The notes under the pieces are model-generated. The model had not been told where the DNA came from. It saw nothing but the letters and a program-made list of their open reading frames with translations, and did no database searches. Positions 21,178 through 41,112 of a stretch of DNA of 64,000 nucleotides are shown piece after piece. Made by a program: the position numbers and the translations under genes. The stretch's first letter is position 1, and each line of letters starts with the position of its first letter. This stretch comes from Hydractinia symbiolongicarpus (taxonomy: Eukaryota; Cnidaria; Hydrozoa; Anthoathecata; Hydractiniidae), in contig NC_079879.1 of NCBI RefSeq assembly GCF_029227915.1, positions 8,742,001 to 8,806,000 on the forward strand, in the 5' to 3' direction.

Positions 21178-23653
21178 ATGGAGAATCATAACAAAGAAAT
21201 AACAGGTAAACTGCAATTTTTTTCTTGACTTATTTCTTATTAGGCAAAATATTTTAAAAATATATAAATTACATCTAAAATCAAATATAAGGAGCTGTAA
21301 ACTATCCCAGTATTTTTATTCTTTATCCTCAATGTAACCTGTATTTTGATGATTCTCATTCGTTTCTTGTAGATTTTTTTCTTCTTTTAAGTCTGACAAC
21401 AAATTCTTCAGTGTATTTATATAATCGCATGTGTGTTTTAAAATATCAACTCTGGTGGGTTTTTTTGTTGTGTTTAGCGTTGGAACTACATCCCGAAGAT
21501 TTTCATAAGCTTGTCTTTCCACATCTCTTTGTCTAACACGTGCGATATTTCTCCTCCTTCTAGAAAAACTCAACTGATTCTCTTTCTCATTTTGCAATAA
21601 GAATAGAGAGGACATGTTTAGATGGCCAGCTTGAACATCAGATTGACTAGATATTGCGGTGTACTGTGGCGCTGCTTGAAAAGCTTGTTTAATCATGCTT
21701 GCCCTCATTGTTTCAAAATGAAGTCTGTTTCATTTTTTTTCTTCTGTTTGGTACAGACCACGTGACCGAATTCGAATCGGAAATTTACCTGGTTTCTACC
21801 TTCTATTACATTTTGAAGACATAAACACAAAAAAATTTCTCAGTGCAAACTCGAATTAAAATCGACCAATGAGCACAAACCCACGTCTTACCATGAGAAA
21901 ATTAATTATATTTGTTTAAAAAATTTGCCCGTAATGACATATCTCTCAAAAGATCCGGACGTTCTAAGTCCCGAATCTGAGAAATAAATTGAAAGATTTT
22001 CTATAATAAATGTTGTTTATGTCGCGAAGAACAATAATAAATACTTCGTAGGTATTTTTGATTAAGAAATATGTTTGCATTTTGATAGAATGAAAATATT
22101 CTTAGCTATTTTGCTTTCCACAAGCGTTACATAGTATTCCCAGGCTAGATTTTCATCTAACAGCACACCAAGAAATTTCATAGCGTGCTTTAATTACAAG
22201 TGGAGTTAATTTTATAAATACTTTGGTGTAACTTCAACGAAAAGAGAGCTACACTTTAATTTCTCGTCTGTGATGTCAGCTTCAGGTATAGTCGCCCATT
22301 TCTTAGATAAATAAGATTGAAGGGTCTGTTAGTAGGTGGTATCTTTGATGCTAAGTTTGAACCTAAATTCACAAAAACATTTGTTAAATTCTTCTGTAAT
22401 AACTTTTTTGTCACGTCTCTCATTTCTGCTGACATGCAGTCTTCCAGATAGATCATTCGTGTTATATTTTTTTTCACCTTCTTTTATAACCAACCATGTT
22501 TTCGCAAAATTATTTTGGTATTTGTTAATTAGATTTACAATAGAATTATAGAAAATGTACTGTATGTAGTACCAAGAAAATTAATTTTTGCGAGAACTAA
22601 AATTAAAGTTTGCAAATTTGACATTTGACATTTCCTAGATAATTTGACGATTTTTTTTTCTCAATTTATACTGTTTTTTAAGGGCTTTTTTTTGCAGGAG
22701 CGTGTATCCATGGAAGGAGACATTAATAAAAACTGCTGTAGTTCAACTACGGAAATTTTTATTAATGTCTCCTTCATATTCTTATATTATATGCATTTCT
22801 AGGTTAATCAGAAAAAATTAGCATAAATCTCTTTACAAAAGGAAAAAACAAATTCAAAATTGTAGGAACTAATTTTTTTTTAATAGCGAGCTTCCCAATA
22901 ATTTCCGCGGGAATTAATTTTTATCGAAATTGACAAAACTCGCGAAATTCTCAAAAATTCCAAAAAAAAAGCTGTCCAGTATTCTGAATTTGCGACATAA
23001 AAAATTTATTTAAAAATATATTGTTACAGATCATAAGGAGAAACTTGAAGAGTTGACAGATAAATTGCATAGTATGAGGGAACGACTTCTTCATATGAAC
23101 CGTAAGTATAAAATTTTCATTTCTGTCTCTACAGTGTTAAATGTTTACAAAGTTTAGAGCGAAATGAAATGCACTTGGCCTTAGAAATTCACTTTCGGTC
23201 AAAATGATTCTTGGATCCTTGCAACAGCGAACGATTGAAACTTAATAAAAATTGTGGATTATTTGAAAAGCGAATTGAAAAGCCTGCGTAGCCATGTTAA
23301 AGTTAAAACGGTCTTCAAAAAATATTATTTACGTGTTCCCAGAGCTCTTGAAGATTGATTATTCCAAGGAGCTCTGGGTTACAACTAACCTCGTCCACAG
23401 GGGCTAGTTGCCCCTGGGCCGTTATTACGGGGTAGCCCTGGGAACAAGGTTGGGTTACAACGTGGTAATTAAAACATCTTTTTCTTAAGCTGAGTGTGCT
23501 TTTTTAACTTTTTCAGCCTCGATTTTTTTAGTAAAGGCAACGATGATGAGTATTGATTTAATTTCCCTGCATGATCCAGTATTGGCGAAGCAAGTGCAAG
23601 AAAATATCACACACTGTCAGAATTGCATCCAAAATATTGAAATAAATAAATAA
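21178..23653 (+). CDS. small coiled-coil protein, family not recognised
   Basis: Three coding exons, 21178-21205, 23030-23101 and 23517-23653, join in phase 1 with good GT/AG signals and encode 78 residues. The protein starts MENHNKEITDHKEKLEELTD; residues 10-33 form a charged heptad-like helix. A second helix (about 36-75, KATMMSIDLISLHDPVLAKQ) has three cysteines towards the end. The stop codon is embedded in AATAAATAAATAAA, which also supplies polyadenylation signals. There is no signal peptide or membrane segment. Size and helical make-up suggest a subunit of a coiled-coil complex, but I cannot name one. Intron 1 (1.8 kb) contains an antisense bHLH gene and LINE debris. Confidence 0.7.
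21316..21708 (-). CDS. single-exon bHLH transcription factor, FIGLA-like
   Basis: 130 residues. The basic helix-loop-helix spans about residues 50-108: a basic run SRRRRNIARVRQRD, helix 1 ENLRDVVPTL, loop NTTKKPTR, helix 2 VDILKHTCDYINTLKNLLSDL. The KKPTRVDILK...DYINTL stretch is closest to FIGLA and related class A factors, which bind E-boxes as dimers with E proteins. The glutamate that normally follows NxR in the basic region and contacts the E-box is not where expected (RVRQR in place of RERxR). The N-terminal 48 residues and the acidic tail are unremarkable. The gene lies on the opposite strand inside intron 1 of the small coiled-coil gene and has no introns of its own in the coding part. 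Confidence 0.8.
   Translation of the reverse strand: MRASMIKQAFQAAPQYTAISSQSDVQAGHLNMSSLFLLQNEKENQLSFSRRRRNIARVRQRDVERQAYENLRDVVPTLNTTKKPTRVDILKHTCDYINTLKNLLSDLKEEKNLQETNENHQNTGYIEDKE
21950..22030 (+). repeat. dispersed repeat, copy 2
   Basis: Diverged partner of 19195-19275 (AAAAGATCCGGACG, CGAATCTGAGAAATAAATTG, TTTCTATAATAAATGTTG). Confidence 0.5.
22080..22477 (-). pseudogene. decayed LINE reverse-transcriptase pieces
   Basis: The minus-strand frame 22256-22477 contains KKLLQKNLTNVFVNLGSNLASKIPPT, split here as KKLLQKNLTNVF and VNLGSNLASKIPPT, a typical stretch just upstream of the LINE reverse-transcriptase core. Further left the same strand reads MKFLGVLLDENLAWE then VESKIAKNI, the downstream FLGVxIDExLxW...KI motif. 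The polymerase core between them is deleted. The copy is dead. Confidence 0.7.
22713..22775. repeat. perfect 20-bp-arm hairpin
   Basis: GAAGGAGACATTAATAAAAA at 22713-22732 is exactly complementary to 22756-22775. The 23-base middle contains its own inverted repeat, GTAGTTCAACTAC. It is in intron 1 of the coiled-coil gene, probably a tiny fold-back element. Confidence 0.85.
23331..23462. repeat. compound fold-back element (CCCAGAGCTCTT family)
   Basis: Two adjacent fold-backs: GTTCCCAGAGCTCTTG against CAAGGAGCTCTGGG, then CTCGTCCACAGGGGC against GCCCTGGGAACAAGG. They lie in intron 2 of the small coiled-coil gene. Confidence 0.65.
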
Positions 23654-23691
23654 ATAAAAATAATTGAAGTTAATAAATATTTACCATTGTA

Positions 23692-23742
23692 GTTGTTGTT
23701 GTTGTTGTTGTTGTTGTTGTTATTGTTTTTGCTGTTGTTGTC
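23692..23742 (+). repeat. (TTG)n microsatellite
   Basis: About fifteen TTG units with two interruptions, directly after the polyadenylation region of the coiled-coil gene. The Cys-rich translation across it is meaningless. Confidence 0.85.
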
Positions 23743-23823
23743 ATTTGAATAGCTACTTCCATACTTCCAATTCGAGCAGAATTTCAATTCTCTTCGAAAA
23801 TTCTGTAATTCTAATTTTCACGG

Positions 23824-23912
23824 ACCCACTACACTACGCCACACGTAGTGTAGTGGGTTCGTCTGCAGCTCCCAGTTCTGGGGACCGCGGATCGAATCCC
23901 GCTCACTGCCAA
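23824..23912 (+). mobile_element. tRNA-related SINE-like fragment headed by a perfect hairpin
   Basis: ACCCACTACACTACG and CGTAGTGTAGTGGGT form perfect 15-base arms with a five-base loop. The second arm doubles as an A-box-like TAGTGTAGTGG, and 35-40 bases later GGATCGAATCC is a near-consensus pol III B box. The spacing is tRNA-like, but no acceptor stem closes, so this is a tRNA-derived fragment rather than a tRNA gene. Confidence 0.5.
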
Positions 23913-24235
23913 GAAGTATGTTAGTGATGAACAAAGTAGTTCTTCTACAATATATCTAATTTTCATGTCATTTTACCCTGAATCCTAAACTAGCCATTAT
24001 ATCACGATCGAATTTTGAATACTTTGAAAAAGTTATTTATTTTACTGACGTGTCCCTAACAGAAAAACGTGAGACGTGTTTTTGAAGCCTTTATCTGTAA
24101 GCAGTTCTCTTCTTCGTTTTTTCATGTAAAAACTCAACATTTAACAAGTAGAATGTTTGTTGCTGGTCTACATCCTTTCTTATAGATCAAGTGCCAATTT
24201 TTACAAAAGTTAATAAAGTTTGCGTTTTTTATACA

Positions 24236-24367
24236 CTAGTCGTTAGCCCGTGGAAAATCCACGGATTCGCCCGTTCTTTTTATATCGCATTGCGTGCTTC
24301 TCGCTATTGCGCAGCTAAGCTACCATTTTGCGTGACAGACAGACAGACGTTACGGGCATTATATAGA
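24236..24367 (-). mobile_element. short non-autonomous Helitron-like element
   Basis: Read on the minus strand it begins TCTATATAATGCCCGTAACG after an A. It passes through a short GTCT run and ends with the hairpin CCGTGGATTTTCCACGG, CTAACGA and CTAG before a T. TC start, subterminal hairpin, CTAG end and A/T insertion site are Helitron hallmarks. Sequence and layout match 61282-61549 closely. At 132 bases it has no coding capacity. Confidence 0.75.
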
Positions 24368-24659
24368 TGTGCCAGGATTTCTGCAGGTAGAAAATATAAA
24401 CAACGGACCACAGTAATCAAAGAAATCCATCTTTTAAAGAAATATTCTTTAAATATTAGTTAAATTGTTTAAGAAGAATTATAGGTAAAATTTAATTTGG
24501 ATCTTGGGCTACCCCCAAAAATCTTTAATTTTTTACCTACACAAAAGTGCGCGCATGCCCATTGTTTTCAAAATGAAGTCAAAATAGAACAGTGCTTTTT
24601 TGTTTTACCACGTTTTATATTTTTAACTTTTGGTCAAAAATCCTAAAATATACTCAGCA

Positions 24660-25520
24660 AATAAATACGAGAATGGATATATTCGAACTAAGACAGTTTA
24701 TTAGACATGAAAAGAACTTCAAATTAGGTTCATATCTTCATTTAAGTGTTGTTTATGCTGTCGAGAATGTGGATATACTCTTAATAAGCGCGTGGTTAAT
24801 TGTATTGATGAACATTCTCCTTTACGTGCAGTCAAGTTGACGAGACCACCTTCACCGTGGATGAATAAGCTAAACATTTCACAGCTTCAAAATGAATAAA
24901 ACATACTTCGGGAAAGTCCAAAATAACTTTCAGTGATAACTGGATTTTCTTTCGTAATATTAAAAAGGAAATTACGATTACAAAAAAGCGTTATTATCAT
25001 AACATTTTAAACTCCTAATATTCGCTAGAATTACGGAGAGCTCTATACACCTAATTTCAAAGCCAAGACAAAAATGTATTACAGTTGACCCTAATGTTAG
25101 CAATGACTACTTTCATAGCATTATAACGCGTTTAACAGGGAAGCAGGAAAAAAATTCGCCAAGAATTGATAAATTTTAATCATAGACATTCAACTAGGGA
25201 TGTATGACGATTTAATTACATCTTTTATAACTTTTCGAATGGACTGTTATGGTTTGAAAATATTCCGGTAAAATACATCAAACCCGTTGCTGATTATATT
25301 GCATGTCTGTTGACACACATTATAAATTGTTGCAATGAAGACTACACATTTTCATCTTAGTGGAAAGTTAGTAGCATTTGTCCTATTCAAAAATGTTTAA
25401 ATCCATTTAAACTACTAATTATCGTCCAATTAGCGTATTTCCAGTTTCGTCAAAAATATCCAAGCAATACCACTATCACTTACATCCAACAAAATACTAT
25501 TTATCAAACTCCCATAATAA
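24660..25520 (+). pseudogene. decayed LINE: endonuclease/RT linker and start of RT
   Basis: Frame-shifted pieces of a non-LTR element follow in order on the plus strand: LNKRVVNCIDEHSPLRAVK then TRPPSPWMNKLNISQLQNE (24790-24900), and TTNYRPISVFPVSSKISKQ (about 25410-25470), which matches the NYRPISxLPxxSKI motif that opens the reverse-transcriptase domain. Stops and shifts are frequent; nothing after the RT start is recognisable. Confidence 0.7.
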
Positions 25521-25836
25521 AAACATTGCCGATGTTAATCCGAAGGGTAAATGACAAATGCTTTGGCGTCTATGATGTTACTCGGAGCTTTTAAATTATC
25601 GAGTTGCTTCTTCATCAAGTTGTAATTACTTAAAAGAGATTCACCTTTAGCTAGCTTATCTCTCAAACTGAAAAATCGATTTAAACAAAGTCCATAATTG
25701 CCTGAAAGAACTTCATTCTCAGACTCTTTTTTAAGCAGAAACTCACTTTATAACGATTGGTATCCTGATCACTGTTGATAGATTTGTTCAACCTCGTTCC
25801 CAGGTCATTTTGCCTTGTTGATAAATTTGATTCTTC

Positions 25837-26010
25837 TTTCAATTTATCTCATGAAAATCCATAATATAATGTACTTCCCGATGTTGTTGGACGGATTTCA
25901 TCAACGAAATGAGTACGTCCTCGCGCTAAATACTCAGTATGATTAACTCTGAGGTCAGAAATTAGCGCGAGAAGACATTAACGCGATTAAACGCCAGATG
26001 GAAACCAAGT
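25837..26010. repeat. dispersed DNA-element copy ending in CGCCAGATGGAAACC
   Basis: Shares TCATGAAAATCCATAAT, GATGTTGTTGGAC and the end ACGCGATTAAACGCCAGATGG with 38077-38240. The middle contains GCGCTAAATACTC and a partly inverted AATTAGCGCGAG. The left end is approximate. Confidence 0.55.
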
Positions 26011-27048
26011 TCTAGAGGTGTGACTTTTTTGGAGTGTACGACAATTAAAGAAAGTCGATGTAATGGTCGCGTTATTTCATGTATGTGTCCAGCGGGAATC
26101 GAACGTGAATGGTACAGAAAAGGTCGTTTTAACGTTTACGCGATTTGGAGAGGGTTACTGAGTTTCTTGACTAAAAAAACATATTTACGCATGCGCTATT
26201 TTTTCCAATTCTACCTGACCTGAAGCATTTAGTAAGTAAAAATGTTGCTTTTAGTTGCTTAGAAACGAAATATTTCAAAGCACCACGTGATTATTGATGC
26301 GCAAGTGTATTGGAAGCGCTAGCGCAGGTTAATTGTGCATTCAAAGTTCAGTAAACAGACATCTGGTGTAGCCATGCGTAACAACTTCTGAAATTATTCT
26401 CAAAATTTGAAATCTAGATTTTTTAAAACACACAAGACAGTGAAAAAAAATACGAAATACGCCGGAAATATAAAGTTGAAAAAGTCAAGCAAAATGAAGA
26501 ATTTGTAAGAGAAACAAAGAATTTGTGTTGGCTGATAGTAGGTAATTTATTGGTTGTCATAGTACACATGATCAATTATGTTGATCAAAAGATCAACATA
26601 AAATTTTTAAACGTCATTTTGTCTTTTAACTGTAGTTAGTTTGTTTAAATCGCGAAAATTTGGTACATATAAAATAGCGTATTGTTGTCGTTGTTTTCGT
26701 TGTTGTTGTTGTTTTTGTTGTTGTTTTTGTTGGTTTGGAGGTTTTTCAAATATGTTAGCAGGCACTACGATATCGGGGCGGCAGGAGGATGGGAATAAAT
26801 ATATCCCCCACCCTAACCGAGTTATACCGCCTGGTTAGAAGAATTACAGATTTATAAAAGTTCTTTAAGGGTTTTATTTTTCAAATTTAACTTTTAGCAG
26901 AATGAAATCTCTGTAATATTTTCTCCTTAAATAAATGTCTAAGCTTTATATAAGTACGAATTAAAAAATGTTACTTTGTTTGATGAAGGGTTGCAATTAG
27001 CATTTAAATTTAAAAATGTTATTTTATATTTTCATAGATTAGCTGGCA
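26011..27048. other. non-coding stretch upstream of the secreted-protein gene
   Basis: No coding exon is supported. It holds an 11-bp-arm palindrome at 26576-26601 (TTATGTTGATC, AAAA, GATCAACATAA) and a TTG-rich microsatellite near 26690-26735. The sequence TTTTCATAG before 27038 is a good acceptor, suggesting the start codon exon follows a 5' untranslated exon somewhere in this stretch. Confidence 0.4.
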
Positions 27049-36558
<9,510 letters not shown>

Positions 36559-39362
36559 GAAAATGTAAAAAGGACAGTATGAAAAACTAATCGAAAAGAG
36601 AAAAAATGCCATCAACATAGAAATATACATTAATTGCTCTTATACGATTTATCTTCTTTTAAATTAAACGATATCTCTCAGAAAAATTTATTAAATGATT
36701 TAAAAGAATTTAAAGTATTTTTAAAATGAAATCTAAATTTTATGCACACTATACTACATCTTAAATTGGGATAATTAGCTTTTTATGTTGGATGACGACT
36801 TCAAGTGAACGCTGTCCTGTTTACAGCGTTGATTTTTGGCGTTATTGATTGATTTTTCGCAGTTAAATTCTCTGAAGTATTAACGCCCATCATAGCGCCA
36901 CATAAAAATTAACTCAAAGCCAATCTGATAAGGGCGTACAATCATCAATTACAATTAATTCGATTATAATTTTTGGTGACAACCCCGGTACCAATCTTTT
37001 TATTTTCTCAAATGTTGTATTGTTACGACTTCCAGAATTTTTCACATATTGATATATTTAGAGAGGATATTTATTTATTTTATATTTTTAATTGGAAAAA
37101 ATAAATTATAGAGAAGAGTGATTCCTACAAAACCTTATTCTCGTCCCAGAGCTCTTTAAGACAAACCTCAAAACTTTTGAGGTTTTATGCTCTAAGAAAT
37201 CTGGGCACGTGAATGACAAAACCTAACCTTGTTCCCAAAGCCCCTTCGAAGCGCTGGAAGTAAAATTGTATCAACTATACCCTTATTATAGTACTATTCA
37301 CCACCAACTTTCCGAAGGAAAAAAAAAACACGACAGAGAGACTGTTACTCGCGCTTTTCTATCTTTATTTCTTTGGTATTGCAATTCATTAACCTCTTCC
37401 CCAGGGTTGTTCCTCTTTCTGGCAATTTTGACGGAGTTTCTTCAGTGCGACGCGTGTTGAATACCAGTCTCGTTCCCAGGGCTCTTTTCTACGATGTTCT
37501 AGGCGTAGAAGAACCCTAGAGATAGGGTTGGTTGAATACCGTTCTATCCTTTCCTTTTAGTTCTACCTAAAAGTACTAACAATGCCAAGTAAGCAACTTG
37601 GTTCCCAGAGGTTCTTGCCTTTTTGACATTAAAAGCCGGCTGCCAAGCCGTCAAGTAAGCGCTAGTAAGCTCATCAGAAATACAGTTAACTTTCGGGAAA
37701 TTAAACCCCCGAAGCTTAATTTCCATTCTGCCGCTACTTCGCGTTAAGCAGGTGCTCAAATTAGAGTTAATTTTTAAATGTATATTGGAAACGACGATTA
37801 ATTAACGCACCTGTTTTAACTCCGATTAGCGGGCGGGCTAAACATCAAATTTTTGATATTTTAACGCCAGTTAGCACGAACACACATTTGAGCATATTAT
37901 GTGTGCAAAAGCTATCTCCACAAACATTTTTTACACAACGGCGTACAAAAAAAGTTTATATTTATATTAATTCTTTCTAGAAGATAGTTATATTCTCCAT
38001 CTTACCCTCGTTTTACAAGAAATTCACGGTCCTAAAATTTCGACCCTTTTCTTTTTTGGTTTTTCCTTCTCCTTTCAATTCGTCTCATGAAAATCCATAA
38101 TGTAACGCACATCTTGATGTTGTTGGACATATTTTATCATCGAAATGAACTAAATTTGCGTAAAATTTTCTTGTAATGGAAAAGTTTTCGTGCTATCGCA
38201 AAAAAAGTAACGCGATTAAACGCCAGATGGAAACCAACCTTCAGGGAATTATGAAAATCAACTTCGTCCCCAGAGCATCTCGTATTTTTCTGACACCCGG
38301 ACGGCGATACGAACATGTTTGTTTCGCTGTCCCGATATCAGAACAGATACAATATGCCCTGGGGACGAGATTTGACAAAAATGACTCGACTAAATGAATG
38401 TTCGAGTTAAACAAAGTCTCCGTTTAGTCAAGTTTAGTCAAAAATGAGATAATAACTAATTCGAGTTAAAGCGATTTTTTTAAAAGCTCGGACAACATTG
38501 TTGACAAATGACAATCTTGGCTATGGGGAGGTCATGCAAGTCCCTTAAAAATTGAATTTGTTTAGAAAGGTAGCATTTGTATATTTACATTACGTCAACA
38601 GTTATTAAAAACTAAAACAAAATTAACATCTGACATTTACTTAGTCTTTTTCCGAGTAAAAAGTTCGATTTATCCGAAGAAACAAGCTCAGGATTGATGG
38701 GTCGAGTTAACGAATGTTCGAGTTAAGTTAAGTTTGTTAAAAGAAGGCGTAAGGAAAGTTTGAAAGATACAAAAAAAAACGGTTTAAGATAATGAAAGTT
38801 CGACAATCACTGTTGTTGTTCTTTTAGTATTTAATATACAATACCACCAATTTTATAACACTTGGTACTAAAGCTGCTAAATTTTTTTTCTGCTAGCGTG
38901 CAATTTCACCTGTGTGCAAGACTGGCCACTGATTAACCCACCCAAAAATTGCCCTAAAAATGAGGAAAGACCAGCGATGCGCATGATTTACGTATAAAAA
39001 GAATGTGAGATTATGTATTACCAGTATGACATAGGCTCCGTAAAAGTTTAACCGCAAGGCGAAGAGGTCTTTGGCTCTAAATGTAAATTGCATTGATTTT
39101 TAAAACATTTAGAGCAAGTAAGATGGAGAGCAAACTGTGTGTGAGAAGCGTACTCATTCGTTGAGAGTGTAAATGTTTCTCCCGAAGATCAGTAAACAAA
39201 AATGCGACCTTTTGATCAGAAAAGTATTCAGAAAAACATTCAAACGTTCGAATAAAGATTTGTTTATAAAAAAGCATAAAAAGAAGCAACTTAAAAAGAG
39301 AAATAAATATTAAATCCACGATATACATGAAAAGTAAATGTTGAAACAAGATAGAGTGGAGA
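36559..39362. repeat. intergenic stretch with several fold-back and dispersed elements
   Basis: No gene is seen. Fold-backs of the TCGTYCCCAGRGCTCTT family lie at about 37139-37210, 37462-37533 and 38262-38371. Further one-ended matches occur near 37235, 37398 and 37600. Phrases TTAACGCC and GCGTTGATTTTTGGCG (36825-36895, 37855-37875) and CGAGTTAA (38400-38730) point to other small elements without clear ends. Confidence 0.55.
38077..38240. repeat. dispersed DNA-element copy ending in CGCCAGATGGAAACC
   Basis: Partner of 25837-26010 in the same orientation, sharing both ends but with a rearranged middle. A third end of this type, inverted (TTTATCTGGCGTTTTTTTAA), is at about 43550. Confidence 0.55.
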
Positions 39363-40739
39363 ATGTGGCGATATTTCATCGCTTCTGTTGTGGATATTGA
39401 CAATGCTATTTGTTGTTTTTCATGGCCGTTCTCAATACTTTGGAGTCACTGGCGTTTACCCCACATAAGACAATCCATACTTACTAGAGTTCGATTTGTA
39501 ATCTTACTCTTGATTATTACTCTGGCATGTTTGGCCATGCTTTCTGCAAAGAGTTGGATGTTATTAAACGAATCTATATGTTCGAAAATTGGATTCAGAC
39601 TTTGTGAATTATTGCATGGCCCTGGCCCAGTTTATCGCATACTTTTTTTAATGTTTTTATATTTTTTTATGATGGCAATATTTCTTGTTGATATACAGAC
39701 TACAAAGTCATGGAGAACGGTGTTTCATAATCATCTCTGGACGTTAAAGTCGGTTTCCTTGCTTCTTCTGACTATATTGTTTATTATGATCCCACGAACG
39801 ATATATACTGGCGAGGTCTGGCATTTCTTCGGTTTAAATTCTGCATTTGCGTTTATCGTTTTGCAATTTGTAATCCTAATCGATTCCGTTCATGCGTTTA
39901 ACTTAAAAATTGTAACTTGGATGGAACAACCTGAACATGAGGCATATACAAAATGTTGCTTTTTGTTACTATGGCTACCGACATCGTTGTTTTATTTAAT
40001 AAGTTTATACGGAACTGTGATATTTTATAAAAATTATAGCTCAAAATCAGAATGTTCAACCAACATGTTCTTTATAAGCTTTCACGTATACATGTGCGCA
40101 GCTGCGACTTTTGTATCGATACATCCGATAGTTCAAGAAGCAAAACCAAAATCCGGTTTACTACAAGCTTCCGTGGCTTCAGCATATAGCACTTATATAT
40201 TATGGCTAGCATTATCAAATCAACCGGACGAAATATGTAACCCGACACGGGAATATTTATATCCAATAGATCCAATTCGGAACCCTCAAATTATTGTAAG
40301 TCTCGTTATAACCTTTTTCATTTTATTCGCATTCGCCACACGAATTGTGAACGCACCTCAATATGGCAAATACGTAAGAGACGAAAATGTAACCTTCGAA
40401 AGTATTCATGAGGAAGGCGAGGCTAGAAGAAATATGCCTCGATTACCTTCAATAATAGAAGACGACGAGATAAAAGGTGTAGAATACAGTTACTCTTTTT
40501 TTCATGTTATTTTATGTCTTGCCTCGCTTTACCTGATGATGACAATGACTAACTGGTATCGTCCAGAAGAAGAAGAAAACTTGACAGTCAAATTGATTGC
40601 CGGATGGGGCGCCATATGGATAAAATTATGCAGTGGGATTTTTTGTGTTTTTTTGTACATTTGGAGTCTTGTGGCACCAGTTATATTTCCAAACACGTAT
40701 GGAGATTTAGTTTTCTATGAAATGCTGTTTTCAGTTTAA
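39363..40739 (+). CDS. SERINC-family (TDE1) multipass membrane protein
   Basis: 458 residues in a single exon. The N terminus has the family's cysteine pair before the first membrane helix (NAICCFSWPF). About ten hydrophobic segments follow. Hallmarks: WHFFGLNSAFAFIVLQFVIL with LIDSVHAFN; an extramembrane stretch with two cysteines after SSKSECSTN; SIHPIVQEAKPKSGLLQASV followed by AYSTYILWLAL and a conserved CNP; then SYSFFHVILCLASLYLMM and NWYRPEEEENL near the end. SERINC proteins are membrane proteins proposed to move or scramble serine-derived lipids. Which vertebrate member is closest cannot be told. The absence of introns in a neighbourhood of many-exon genes suggests a retrocopy that kept its frame, or ancestral intron loss. 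The start codon is in a purine-rich GAGAATGTGG context. Confidence 0.9.
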   Translation: MWRYFIASVVDIDNAICCFSWPFSILWSHWRLPHIRQSILTRVRFVILLLIITLACLAMLSAKSWMLLNESICSKIGFRLCELLHGPGPVYRILFLMFLYFFMMAIFLVDIQTTKSWRTVFHNHLWTLKSVSLLLLTILFIMIPRTIYTGEVWHFFGLNSAFAFIVLQFVILIDSVHAFNLKIVTWMEQPEHEAYTKCCFLLLWLPTSLFYLISLYGTVIFYKNYSSKSECSTNMFFISFHVYMCAAATFVSIHPIVQEAKPKSGLLQASVASAYSTYILWLALSNQPDEICNPTREYLYPIDPIRNPQIIVSLVITFFILFAFATRIVNAPQYGKYVRDENVTFESIHEEGEARRNMPRLPSIIEDDEIKGVEYSYSFFHVILCLASLYLMMTMTNWYRPEEEENLTVKLIAGWGAIWIKLCSGIFCVFLYIWSLVAPVIFPNTYGDLVFYEMLFSV

Positions 40740-40867
40740 CTTCCTTGAAGTCGTTGTTTTTCCCCCATGTAAACAGTGCATTATCTATCCATCATTGTCA
40801 AGTTTTTCTTTTTTGTCAGCATATATATTAAAAATTAGCATAGTTTCGCGTTTTTACGCATTCTAAA

Positions 40868-41112
40868 GCTGAATTTCCACTCAAAAGCAAAACGGACCAG
40901 AACGGAATAAGAGAAATACTTAAATTTGATTGGCTATCCCCAAATTGTTCATCTGTTTTTTAAGTTTTTTTCCGTTCCTGTCCACAAGAAAAGTTGAAAT
41001 AATTTCAACTTTCAGTCTAGATCGGAAAAGAAAACTCATCAACTAATCAGATTCCAGAAATGACAATTGTCTGTTCCCTTTCGTGCCATTTCGTTTTTGA
41101 GTGGAAGGGTCT
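40868..41112. mobile_element. 245-bp MITE with CCACTCAAAA inverted ends
   Basis: Left: GCTGAATTTCCACTCAAAAG followed by CAAAACGGACC. Right: GCCATTTCGTTTTTGAGTGG then AAGGGTCT. The ends are imperfectly inverted over about 35 bases. No coding capacity. The target duplication is not evident. It lies 130 bases downstream of the SERINC stop. Confidence 0.6.

Noticed and set aside
23840-23912. Genuine tRNA gene
   Set aside because: A-box and B-box-like motifs are present, but the acceptor and anticodon stems do not close.
23664-23924. Cys-rich 86-codon frame that could look like a small secreted peptide
   Set aside because: The cysteines come from a (TTG)n microsatellite, and the remainder runs through the SINE-like fragment.
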